From Gordonia crocea (GTDB taxonomy: Bacteria; Actinomycetota; Actinomycetes; Mycobacteriales; Mycobacteriaceae), in contig NZ_BJOU01000001.1 in NCBI RefSeq assembly GCF_009932435.1, positions 1,116,001 to 1,180,000 of the forward strand: a stretch of 64,000 bases of DNA, written 5' to 3'. The notes beneath the pieces were generated by a model, which did not search any database, was not told where the DNA came from, and saw only the letters and a list, made by a program, of their open reading frames with translations. Position numbers and translations under genes: made by a program. Of the stretch, positions 46,986-54,593 are shown one piece after another (within the stretch, counting starts at the first letter, position 1; each line of letters starts with the position of its first letter).

Positions 46986-47612
46986 AGATGCAAGTTGAAA
47001 GCGATCGCCAATTGAGTAGCTGGCTGGGGTCAGGTCTGGTCAGTGCTCGTGCGGGCCGCTCGATTGAAGGTGGCCGGGACTGCCGATCTCGGAGGGATCA
47101 TCCACGACGTGGCCGACAACCAACCTGCTCGTCGGGCTGGGTGACGACCGTGCGCCAACCTGGGAGTCGCTCGCGACTGTCCTGCGGCGACTGGCCCGGG
47201 AGGGCCGTCATGCATCGGTAGGCATGTGATTTAGATCACACTATCTCTCATCCCTGAGGGGATCGGTGAGAGGTGTCGTGTTACGCCATTGTTTCGTTAG
47301 TATGCGTAGCTGTTTCCATTTCGTTCATGTTATCGCGAAACCGGACAAAGATGCCTGGGCGCGTTACCTGGCGTAAACAATTGGCCGAATCGGCGATGAA
47401 GTCCGTCGAAAATTCTCGGTTTGCCCGTCGGATCACAGCGTGGTAAACCGATATGAGACGCCGCTGAAGGCAAGCTGACAACATCCAGAAAATCGGCTGT
47501 CAGCCCCTCTCGGACGACGTCAATAAACAGGTATCTGGCAATGGCGCTGGTTCCAACCCGCATCGCCACGGGCTTATTTGTCGTGGGCGATAGGCATGAA
47601 GAGAAGGTTGAA
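46986..47612. other. 627-nt gap: island edge, decayed coding remnant, regulatory site
   Basis: The first 50 nt still look like the low-GC island; an ORF at 46988 (77 codons) begins plausibly but turns into an Arg/Ser-rich shadow, so I do not call it. From about 47036 GC rises. Two frames in 47043-47229 have GC-rich third positions: one reads ARLKVAGTADLGGIIHDVAD, then another reads LLVGLGDDRAPTWESLATVL with a stop at 47229. This looks like a frameshifted gene remnant. A GlxR/CRP-type site is at 47225-47240. 47241-47612 has no gene I can support. Confidence 0.5.
47225..47240. promoter_or_regulatory. GlxR/CRP-family binding site
   Basis: TGTGATTTAGATCACA matches the corynebacterial GlxR consensus TGTGANNTANNTCACA and the general CRP pattern at every defined base. 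It is 372 nt upstream of ATG 47613, the nearest intact gene in that direction; whether it controls that gene depends on where its promoter lies. Confidence 0.65.
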
Positions 47613-48497
47613 ATGAACGCATTGACTAAGGGCGTCGCAGCCACGGTTTTGGCTGGTACGGCAATCACTATCGGAGCATCGATGGCCGAAGCCGCACCCG
47701 CCAAGAAGGCGCCGAAGAATCCCAACACTATTAGTGCTGGAATTGCGCCGGGTGTGACTTACACCGGAAACGCGAAGGCCGGTGCGGCTGAGATCAAGAC
47801 CCCCTGGGGTACGTTCAGCACCTCGCCCGGTCAGGTCGCGGTGAAGGACGCCAGCGGGCGCGCGGTATTCGGCAACCCGTCCAAGGTTGCCTCGCCCAAC
47901 GCGCCGGTGACGCCTAAGGCGCCGGTCGCTAGTGCCAAGGCTCCGTCGGCAGCGTGGACGCCGCCGACCCCGGTGGCCGACATGGTGCCGCCGAACGTGC
48001 GAAGCATGATTCCTCGTGAATTCGCCAACATGGTGCCGGGCGACGTCACCGGAATGCTGCCGCGCGACGCCGGAAAGATGATCCCGAGGGAAGTCGTCAG
48101 CGCGATCACCCCGTTGCTTACGGCGGCCTCGCAACAGCCTGCCTTCCGCGTCCCCGCGGCGGCCGAGGGGCCGAAGAAGCCGCTGACCGCCGAGGAGAAG
48201 GAAGAGGCGATCTACGGTGCCATCGGCAACGTGGGAACCCACTTCGGCCTGGCCTACGGCGTGGGCGCCATGGTCGGTGGCGTGGCCGGCGCGGTCGTCG
48301 GTTGCCCGATCGGCGCGGTGGCCATGCAGGTGACGGTCCCGGTGCCCGTGCTGCCGGTCGTCCTCGGCTGTGTCGTCGGTGCCGGAACCATTGGTACGAC
48401 CGGCGCGATCGTCGGTGGCGCTGTCGTGGCAACCCCGGTCGGCATCGCCTCGGCCGCGTACGAGGTTTCCAAGCTGCAGAAGGCCGGTGCCCTGTAG
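47613..48497 (+). CDS. Secreted octapeptide-repeat protein, unknown function
   Basis: 294 residues. Signal peptide (KGVAATVLAGTAITIGASMA, cleavage after AEA near 26). Then ISAGIAPGVTYTGNAKAG, and a Pro/Ala region leading to five 8-residue repeats (about 122-161, pattern xxM-V/I/L-P-x-x-x; first unit ADMVPPNV). A Gly-rich, hydrophobic C-terminal part from about 208 (GLAYGVGAMVGGVAGAVVGC) has two cysteines and could insert into a membrane or pack as a helical hairpin. ATG 47613 has GAAGGTTG upstream and begins the signal peptide. A strong terminator follows. Confidence 0.7.
   Translation: MNALTKGVAATVLAGTAITIGASMAEAAPAKKAPKNPNTISAGIAPGVTYTGNAKAGAAEIKTPWGTFSTSPGQVAVKDASGRAVFGNPSKVASPNAPVTPKAPVASAKAPSAAWTPPTPVADMVPPNVRSMIPREFANMVPGDVTGMLPRDAGKMIPREVVSAITPLLTAASQQPAFRVPAAAEGPKKPLTAEEKEEAIYGAIGNVGTHFGLAYGVGAMVGGVAGAVVGCPIGAVAMQVTVPVPVLPVVLGCVVGAGTIGTTGAIVGGAVVATPVGIASAAYEVSKLQKAGAL
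47976..48095 (+). repeat. 24-bp repeats encoding five octapeptides
   Basis: Five 24-nt units in frame encode ADMVPPNV, RSMIPREF, ANMVPGDV, TGMLPRDA and GKMIPREV. DNA copies have diverged while the M-V/I/L-P core is kept, so the repeat is old and selected at protein level. Confidence 0.8.
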
Positions 48498-48515
48498 TCG
48501 CTGCTGAACGCCGCA

Positions 48516-48554
48516 AAGCGGGGCCGTCGAGGATTCCACTCGACGGCCCCGCTT
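48516..48554. terminator. Strong bidirectional terminator
   Basis: AAGCGGGGCCGTCGAG (48516-48531) pairs perfectly with 48539-48554 around a 7-nt loop. It lies between convergent genes (stop at 48497, hsp20 stop at 48601) and can serve both. Confidence 0.88.
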
Positions 48555-48600
48555 CGCTCCTATCGGGTTGGCCGGCAGATCAGCACCGTCGGTTCGGCCG

Positions 48601-49050
48601 TCATGTGACTGTCGAACTCGTCTCGATCGCCTGTCGCCCGCCCCTGTGGGATACCTCGATCCTGCGCGGCTTGGCTTCCTCGGCCATCGGGATAGTGACG
48701 GTGAGGACGCCGTTGTCGTAGTTCGCGGAAATCCGGGAACTGTCGATGCCGTCGCCGAGGGATAGCTGACGGCGGTAGGCGCCGGAGAAGCGCTCGCTGG
48801 CGAGCCACTGGACTCCGTCTTCCGACGGAGTAGTGCGTTGCGCGGACAGGGTCAGGACTCCGTTGTCGACGTTTACGTCGATCGAGCCGGGGTCCGCGCC
48901 GGGAAGATCGGCGATCAAGACGTAGTGATCGTCGACCTTGTAGAGATCCAGCGGCATGAATCGGGGTGCGCGTCGACTTCCGGTCGGCGTACCGGTCATC
49001 AGCTCACGAGCAAGCGCATCGACATCGCTGAATGGATCAAAACGAAGCAC
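48601..49050 (-). CDS. Hsp20/alpha-crystallin small heat-shock protein
   Basis: 149 residues. ATP-independent chaperone that binds unfolding proteins. The alpha-crystallin domain (about 35-130) has MPLDLYKVDDHYVLIADLPG, GVLTLSAQRTTPSEDG, FSGAYRRQLSLGDGID and NYDNGVLTVTIPM, then a short tail. Start GTG 49050 follows a perfect ribosome site (AGGAGGTG, 49058-49065) at 7 nt. A CIRCE element lies 96 nt upstream, so HrcA control is likely. Confidence 0.93.
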   Translation of the reverse strand: MLRFDPFSDVDALARELMTGTPTGSRRAPRFMPLDLYKVDDHYVLIADLPGADPGSIDVNVDNGVLTLSAQRTTPSEDGVQWLASERFSGAYRRQLSLGDGIDSSRISANYDNGVLTVTIPMAEEAKPRRIEVSHRGGRQAIETSSTVT

Positions 49051-49074
49051 AGCAACTCACCTCCTGAATCCGAG

Positions 49075-49109
49075 GCTGCCCGCCACCCTGACGGGCAGCA
49101 CACGTGCTG
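49075..49109 (-). other. Overlapping hairpins in the hsp20 leader
   Basis: GCTGCCCG (49075-49082) can pair with CGGGCAGC (49092-49099). CAGCAC (49096-49101) can instead pair with GTGCTG (49104-49109). The two share 49096-49099 and exclude each other. They lie between the CIRCE element and the ribosome site. Confidence 0.4.
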
Positions 49110-49145
49110 TACACCACCAAAGATACCAATGCGGAGAACGGATTT

Positions 49146-49172
49146 CTAGCACTCGGGCATCGAGAGTGCTAG
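49146..49172. promoter_or_regulatory. CIRCE element (HrcA operator)
   Basis: CTAGCACTC (49146-49154), 9-nt spacer, GAGTGCTAG (49164-49172). It matches the TTAGCACTC-N9-GAGTGCTAA consensus except for the outer T-A pair (C-G here). It precedes hsp20 on the minus strand. Confidence 0.92.
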
Positions 49173-49275
49173 ATCGGTGGATCGGCCGGGCTCCGGATTG
49201 GTGTTGTGCGAGTCACATCAGAATGATAATGTGAACTGATATTCGAAACAAATATTCGATTACGGGTCGAAGGGG

Positions 49276-51009
49276 GTGGATCCGATGAGCGACGCCGACG
49301 CGGATATGCACAACACGATGGCTGAGGAGCTGCCGGATTCGCCGCTGGAACTCGCCAAGGTGATCGACGCGGCGGTGGGGAAGCTGGCCGCGTTGCCGTT
49401 GGGTTTGTCGGTAGATGCCGAGGTACTTGAGGCGGTCGAGGTACTGGAGGGCGCGTGGCGCCGCGCCGACGGTGCGAATGCGGCGCTACTGGTGGAAGTG
49501 TCGGACCGTGAGCTGTTCCGGACGGTCGGGCAAACCTCGATCAAGCGGTTCTACGCACAGCATCACCGGCTGGGTAACGGTGAGGCGAAACGCCGCGTCG
49601 AGGTCGCCGAGGCGATCGGCGTCTTCACCTCGATGACCGGCGACAAGCTACCGCCGAAGAGAGAGCCGATCGCAGCCGCGGTCGCCCAGGGCGAAGTCTC
49701 TAGCGACCACGTGCACGAGGTCGAGCAGATCATGACGAAGGTCCCGCGTAGTGCGTCACCGGACGAGGTGGCGACCGCGGTGGAGATCATGGCGACGGCT
49801 GCCCGAGAACTGGCGCCGGCCGATCTGCGGCCTGTTGGCCAGCGGTTGCTGGCGCACCTTGATCCCGATGGCACCTTGACCGACGACACGGATCGGCGGC
49901 GGCAACGCGGGTTCATCATTGCGCGCCAGGACGCTCAGTTGATGTCGAAGGTGTCGGGGTGGCTCCTACCGTCCACTCGCGCCAAATTGGAAGTCCTGCT
50001 GCATAATTGGGCTGCTCCCGGGATGAACAATCCCGACGATGCCCAGAGTCTCGTCGGGTCGGCAGCCGAACTTTGCGAGCATGATCGCGAGGCGCTGGCC
50101 GAGGCGGTCAAACGCGATACGCGCAGTTCCGCGCAGCGCAACGCCGACGCGCTGGATCGCGCTTTGGACTGGGTATTGGGACACGGGGCGCTGGGCCGAC
50201 CGGAGCGGTTGCCCGCCGAGTTGGTGGTCACCGTCGACAGCCAGGACTTGGAGCGTCACGCCGGGATCGGCTTGACCGCGACAGGCACGATGGTGCCCGT
50301 CGGCGATCTCGTCGAGTTGGCCGCCGATGCGGTCCCGTGGCTGGAGGTATTCAAAGGTCGTACCCGTGAAATCCTCGACCTCGGGCGCGGGAAACGTTTC
50401 GCGACGAAAGCGCAGCGCATCGCGCTGTTCGGGCGTGATCGCGGTTGCACTCGACCGGGATGCACGGAACCGTTCTGCCGCACCCAGGCTCATCACGCCA
50501 CGGCCGATTTCGCCGACGGTGGGATGACCGACGTCGCCGACCTGACCGGAGCGTGCGGACCCGACAATCGCAACGTCGGACCAAAACCGGGGCAATGGGA
50601 AACGGCGATCGTCGCCGACGGCCCGGACCAAGGTCGCATCGGATGGCGACCAGCCGGAACCGATCTGCCCTATCGCACCAACCCGGTTCATCACCCTGAG
50701 AGGTTCCTGCGGGGCCATCCCGTTGATGGAAACGGTGCGACCGAAACCGATTCTGCGGCCGCGGATTCCGCCGAAACCGACCTCTTGCCGCAGGACAAGT
50801 CCCAGCCGACGGAATTCTTGTCGACGGGATCCGATCAGGCCGCATCCCAGCCAGTCGATTCCGAACCGGCTGAATCCCGGCCGCCACCGATGATGCGCAT
50901 TCGGCCTGATTCGTTCGACGTCGGCCACTTATTCGACGTCGACCCTCCCGGAGACGAGTCTTCCCCCGTCGAGACCGCCATCGAAGCGGCGTTGCAGGCG
51001 GCCGCGTAG
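49276..51009 (+). CDS. DUF222 / HNH endonuclease (13E12 repeat family), long form
   Basis: 577 residues. DUF222 helical region (about 20-360; WRRADGANAALLVEVSDREL, FYAQHHRLGNGEAKRRVEVA) followed by an HNH domain (GCTRPGCTEPFCRTQAHHAT, ADFADGGMTDVADLTGACGP, DNRN) in the mycobacterial 13E12 style. An acidic, Ser/Thr-rich tail of about 110 residues is unlike the copy at 15519. Start GTG 49276 or ATG 49285. Upstream, ATATTCGA occurs twice (49239 and 49251), which is AT-rich; its spacing does not fit a LexA box. Confidence 0.85.
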   Translation: MDPMSDADADMHNTMAEELPDSPLELAKVIDAAVGKLAALPLGLSVDAEVLEAVEVLEGAWRRADGANAALLVEVSDRELFRTVGQTSIKRFYAQHHRLGNGEAKRRVEVAEAIGVFTSMTGDKLPPKREPIAAAVAQGEVSSDHVHEVEQIMTKVPRSASPDEVATAVEIMATAARELAPADLRPVGQRLLAHLDPDGTLTDDTDRRRQRGFIIARQDAQLMSKVSGWLLPSTRAKLEVLLHNWAAPGMNNPDDAQSLVGSAAELCEHDREALAEAVKRDTRSSAQRNADALDRALDWVLGHGALGRPERLPAELVVTVDSQDLERHAGIGLTATGTMVPVGDLVELAADAVPWLEVFKGRTREILDLGRGKRFATKAQRIALFGRDRGCTRPGCTEPFCRTQAHHATADFADGGMTDVADLTGACGPDNRNVGPKPGQWETAIVADGPDQGRIGWRPAGTDLPYRTNPVHHPERFLRGHPVDGNGATETDSAAADSAETDLLPQDKSQPTEFLSTGSDQAASQPVDSEPAESRPPPMMRIRPDSFDVGHLFDVDPPGDESSPVETAIEAALQAAA

Positions 51010-51086
51010 CTGTCGCGCGACGCCGGTGGCCAGCTAGAGATGCCGCCCTCAGCCGCGACAGAACTTCGACCCAGCAAGCATCGACC

Positions 51087-51120
51087 GGCATGAGACGAAT
51101 TGGTATATTCGTCTCATGCC
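51087..51120. promoter_or_regulatory. Palindrome over -10 box and start codon of the DUF2236 gene
   Basis: Perfect 14-bp arms: GGCATGAGACGAAT (51087-51100) and its complement (51107-51120) with spacer TGGTAT. TATATT (51104-51109) lies 6 nt before ATG 51116, and the ATG is inside the right arm. This suits an operator for a TetR-type repressor on a leaderless promoter. Confidence 0.7.
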
Positions 51121-52351
51121 TTCTGTGGAAGCCGTCGTCGACCGGCCGTTCTCGTCGCCCCCGAAGCGGTACGGTGCCGCGCCGCATCGGGGACGCCGCA
51201 TCGGCCGGATGCTGAAGACCTACTGGCGTCTTGACGAGCCCTCCGACGAGCAATTGGCGATGATCGGTGCGCGACTGATGCGACGCGACGAGCCAGCGGC
51301 TGCGCTGGTCGCCGCTATGCGGCGGCCCGAAGGCGATTCACAGCGCGTCAGCATGCGCGACTTCCACTCCGCGCTCGAACACGGTGTAGCCGACGACGCT
51401 CCGGCTGCGCTTCGCGAATTCTTCGCCACGGTTGAGGAGACGCCGGATTGGGTCGACTTGGCGCTGTGCGATCGCGGTGCGCGGGTGAATCGGCAGTTCG
51501 GGCGCAACGCCAGCGATGTCCTCCTGCAGCTCGGCCTGATCGGCGGCTACCGGTTCGGCGGCCCGGTCGACTTGCTGGCGGAGACCGGCGGACTGCGGAC
51601 GGCGACGGCGAAACGTCGCCTCGGCGAGACGCAGACGTGGGCGATCGCCGTCGCCCAGGACGGCGGCATGCGCCGATTCGGCGAAGGGTGGAAGCTGACA
51701 GTACACGTGCGCCTGATGCACGCACTGGTCAACGACTCCTTCGAGCGCAACGGCCGCTGGGACAGCGAACAGTGGGGACTGCCGATCAACCAGGCCGACC
51801 TCGCTGCGACGCTCAATCTGTTCTCCGGGGCGCTCCTGATGGGCGTTCGTGCCCTCGGGGTGCCGGTCGGCCGGGAGGATTCACGCGCGCTGATGCACCT
51901 CTGGAAGTACGTCGGCTGGCTCATCGGCGTCGACGACGATTGGCTGTTCGACGACGAACGCAGCCAGCACGCGCTCAGCTATGCGGTACTGCTCGTCCAG
52001 TCCGACGTCACGCCCGCCGGTGGTCAGCTCGCCAACGCCCTCGTCGACGTTCAGTCCGACCTCGACTATCGCCGGTTCCCGAGGTTCGCCGCCCGCTACG
52101 AGCGTGAACGGCTGCTGAGCATGCTGGAGGGGTTCCTCGGCCCGCGCGGCATGCGCGACCTGCGCCTGCCGCAGCGCCTGCCATGGGCATTCGGATCCGC
52201 GTTGCTCCGCAACACGGTCAACTATCGAATCATCGGCCGCACTCCACTCGGCGACCGCTATCTGGAATGGCGCGGCAAAGCAGCGGCGGATCTCGCTATG
52301 CGCAGGCACTTCGGCCGCGATGCCGCCGAGGTCGGAAAGCTGCCCGTCTGA
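51116..52351 (+). CDS. DUF2236 oxygenase-like protein (MpaB/Lcp family)
   Basis: 411 residues, mostly helical. The family holds heme-dependent enzymes such as rubber oxygenase Lcp and fungal MpaB. The heme-ligand-type His near residue 201 is in KLTVHVRLMHALVNDSFE; GGYRFGGPVDLLAETGGLR and GLPINQADLAATLNLFSGAL are other conserved parts. No signal peptide, unlike secreted Lcp, so polyisoprene is not a safe substrate guess. Start ATG 51116 lies in a palindrome and has -10-like TATATT 6 nt before it. The next gene starts 145 nt later. Confidence 0.75.
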   Translation: MPSVEAVVDRPFSSPPKRYGAAPHRGRRIGRMLKTYWRLDEPSDEQLAMIGARLMRRDEPAAALVAAMRRPEGDSQRVSMRDFHSALEHGVADDAPAALREFFATVEETPDWVDLALCDRGARVNRQFGRNASDVLLQLGLIGGYRFGGPVDLLAETGGLRTATAKRRLGETQTWAIAVAQDGGMRRFGEGWKLTVHVRLMHALVNDSFERNGRWDSEQWGLPINQADLAATLNLFSGALLMGVRALGVPVGREDSRALMHLWKYVGWLIGVDDDWLFDDERSQHALSYAVLLVQSDVTPAGGQLANALVDVQSDLDYRRFPRFAARYERERLLSMLEGFLGPRGMRDLRLPQRLPWAFGSALLRNTVNYRIIGRTPLGDRYLEWRGKAAADLAMRRHFGRDAAEVGKLPV

Positions 52352-52495
52352 ACTATTCCCCACGATTATCCGGCACGCGGTGAGGATGGCCGAACGGCGC
52401 GACATGCGCGGCTGCGCATGCCTACGATGAGACGATCCCGCCGAACGAAGATTCGTGTGTCTGAGCAGGGTTCTCATTCGAAGCAATGCCGGTGT
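52352..52495. other. Upstream region of the amidohydrolase
   Basis: Holds ATGAGACGA at 52427-52435, which matches most of one arm of the palindrome upstream of the DUF2236 gene, but without the second arm. Possibly a half-site for the same regulator. Confidence 0.25.
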
Positions 52496-53873
52496 GTGGA
52501 CTTGAATCGTCGCCACTTCCTCGCGGTGGGTGCCGCCGCATTCGGAGCGGCCTTTCTGGCGGCATGTTCCACTGACGATTCGGCTGGCACCGAGTCCTCG
52601 TCGGTCGCCGCGCCGGTGCGGCCCACCGAGACGTTGTTCCGCAACGTACGAGTACTCGACGTTCGGGCAGGTCGCCTCGGTGCACCGACCGACGTCCTGG
52701 TGCGCGGCAATCTGATCGCCGCGATCGGCGCCGGGCAGTCCGCCGGACCGGGCGCCGAGGTGATCGACGGCCGCGGCCGCACGCTCATGCCGGGCCTGAT
52801 CGACAACCACGTCCACCTCGTGTTCGGCAGCGCCACCATGGCCCGATCTGAACGACGCGTCCAAGGACACCGAGTTCTACGCGCGCGCCGCCCTGACCTC
52901 GGCCGATCAGATGCTCCAGCGCGGCTTCACCAGTGTGCGCGACGTCGGCGGGCCGATCTTCCCGCTAAAGGCGGCGATCGATCGAGGACAAGCCCGCGGC
53001 CCGCGGGTCTGGCCGTCGGGCGCGATCATCTCGCAAACCTCCGGCCACGGCGACTTCCGCGCGCCGACCGAGAAGTCACGACGATTCACCGGCAAGCAGT
53101 CGCGCGCCGAGGAGATCGGTGCGACGTTCATCGTCGACGGTCGCGACGAAGTGCTCACCGCGGCACGGGAGAACCTGCGGATGGGCGCCAGCCAGCTGAA
53201 GGTCATGGCCGGCGGCGGCACGTCGTCGGCCTACGATCCGATCGACGTCACGCAGTTCACGCTCGACGAGATGCGGGCGGCGGTGGAGGCCGCGAGCGAC
53301 TGGAACACCTACGTCACCGTGCACGCCTACACGCCGCGAGCGGTCCGTCGCGCCGTCGAGGCCGGCGTCGCGTGCATCGAGCACGGCCAACTGCTCGACG
53401 ACGCCACCCTGCAACTGCTCGCCGAACGACAGATCTGGCTCAGCGGACAGTACCTCGTCCCCAGCACCGACGCGATGGCCCCCGAGCGCAGGGAGAAGCG
53501 CAAGGCCGTCGTCGAAGGAAATTCCCGCGTGTGGCCGGCGGCGAAGCGTCTTGGGCTGAAACTGGCGTGGGGCACCGACTTCCTCTTCGAGCCGGCCGAG
53601 AACCCCAAACAGAATTCGATGCTGCTCTCGCTGCGGGAATGGTTCAGCTCGGCCGAGATGCTGCGCCTGGCCACGTTGGACAACGCGGCGCTGCTGGGCC
53701 CGAGCGGCCCGCGCAGTCCGTACGCGGGAGTGCTCGGCGTGGTCGAGCCCAACGCGCTGGCCGACCTGATCCTGGTGAACGGCGATCCCCTCGCGCAGAT
53801 TGACCTCATCGCCGACCCGGGCAAGAACTTCGACGTCATCATGAAGGACGGGGTCGTCTACAAGAACCAGTAG
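52496..53873 (+). pseudogene. Tat-exported amidohydrolase lipoprotein, frameshifted
   Basis: Start GTG 52496 gives a Tat-type signal (LNRRHFLAVGAAAFGAAFL) with lipobox LAACS. The imidazolonepropionase-like amidohydrolase then begins (GLIDNHVHLVFGSATMA, HxH metal motif). At 52842-52844 (CCC) one extra base shifts the frame. Taking it as GCC GAT restores MADLNDASKDTEFYARAAL and the rest: VTVHAYT and CIEHGQLL (His ligands), WGTDFLFEPAE (Asp). The repaired length is 458 residues. An internal ATG at 52911 could give a 320-residue product without the HxH motif. A sequencing error is possible. Confidence 0.8.
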
Positions 53874-53900
53874 GTGACGTCGCACCCTTCGAGGGCCGAC

Positions 53901-53906
53901 TAGGCT
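53901..53906 (+). promoter_or_regulatory. Likely leaderless -10 box for the TetR gene
   Basis: TAGGCT, 7 nt, ATG 53914; the same arrangement as the lipase gene. Confidence 0.5.
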
Positions 53907-53913
53907 GGCGACC

Positions 53914-54591
53914 ATGGCACAGCCACCGCCGCGCACCCGGATGACGGGTACCCAACGGCGCGCGCAACTCATCGAAGTCGCGCGCGGACTGTTCGCCGAG
54001 CGCGGTTACGAGGGCACTTCGATCGAAGAGATCGCGCAGCGCGCGAACGTCTCAAAGCCGATCGTCTACGAACACTTCGGCGGAAAAGAAGGGCTCTACG
54101 CGGTCATCGTCGACCGTGAAATGGAAACCCTGCTGGAGATGATCACGTCGTCGCTGGCCACGACGCGCTCGCGGCACCGTGTGCAGCAGGTCGCCCTCGC
54201 GCTGCTCACCTACATGGAGGAACGGCCGGATGGGTTCCGTATTCTCGCCCGCGGCGGGGGCAGCGGCGACGGCGAGAACGCGACGTATTCGAGCCTGCTC
54301 AACGATGCGGTGAGCCAGGTCGAGCACATCTTGGGCACCGACTTCGAGCGCCGCGGCTTCGACCGGAAACTTGCCGCGATGTACGCGCAGGCACTGGTCG
54401 GGATGGTGTCGATGACCGCCCAGTGGTGGCTCGATGTCCGCGAGCCGGCCAAGGAGGTCGTTGCCGCGCATCTGGTGAACCTGTGCTGGAATGGGCTGAC
54501 CCGGTTAGAACCCGACCCGCAACTGGTGACCGCCGACTATGTCGAGCCGGTCAAGCGGACGGTCAACCCCGAACGCGCGAAGCAGAGTTAA
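53914..54591 (+). CDS. TetR-family regulator (Rv1019-like)
   Basis: 225 residues. The N-terminal helix-turn-helix (about 15-62) shows RAQLIEVARGLFAERGYEGT, SIEEIAQRANVSKPIVYEHF and GGKEGLYAVIVDREM. The ligand domain follows (ALVGMVSMTAQWWLDVREPA). It sits between glmU and mfd as Rv1019 does in M. tuberculosis, and shares a transcript with the thiolase-like gene 2 nt downstream. It could also act on the palindrome at 51087, but no direct sign links them. Confidence 0.9.
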   Translation: MAQPPPRTRMTGTQRRAQLIEVARGLFAERGYEGTSIEEIAQRANVSKPIVYEHFGGKEGLYAVIVDREMETLLEMITSSLATTRSRHRVQQVALALLTYMEERPDGFRILARGGGSGDGENATYSSLLNDAVSQVEHILGTDFERRGFDRKLAAMYAQALVGMVSMTAQWWLDVREPAKEVVAAHLVNLCWNGLTRLEPDPQLVTADYVEPVKRTVNPERAKQS

Positions 54592-54593
54592 CC

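Noticed and set aside
46988..47221. 77-codon ORF directly after the island membrane protein
   Set aside because: Only the first about 20 codons look natural; the rest is Arg/Ser-rich out-of-frame reading of the GC-rich remnant.
43581..47240. attL/attR duplication of the tRNA-Gln 3' end
   Set aside because: No second copy of the T-arm/acceptor sequence was found downstream; TCCTGCGGCGA near 47179 is only a chance resemblance.
49239..49258. ATATTCGA repeats upstream of the second DUF222 gene as a LexA box
   Set aside because: The half-sites TCGAA/TTCGA are 7 nt apart and lack the CGAAC-N4-GTTCG core expected in this order.
51116..52351. Rubber (polyisoprene) oxygenase
   Set aside because: The family match is to DUF2236 in general; no export signal is present, so an extracellular polymer is not a supported substrate.
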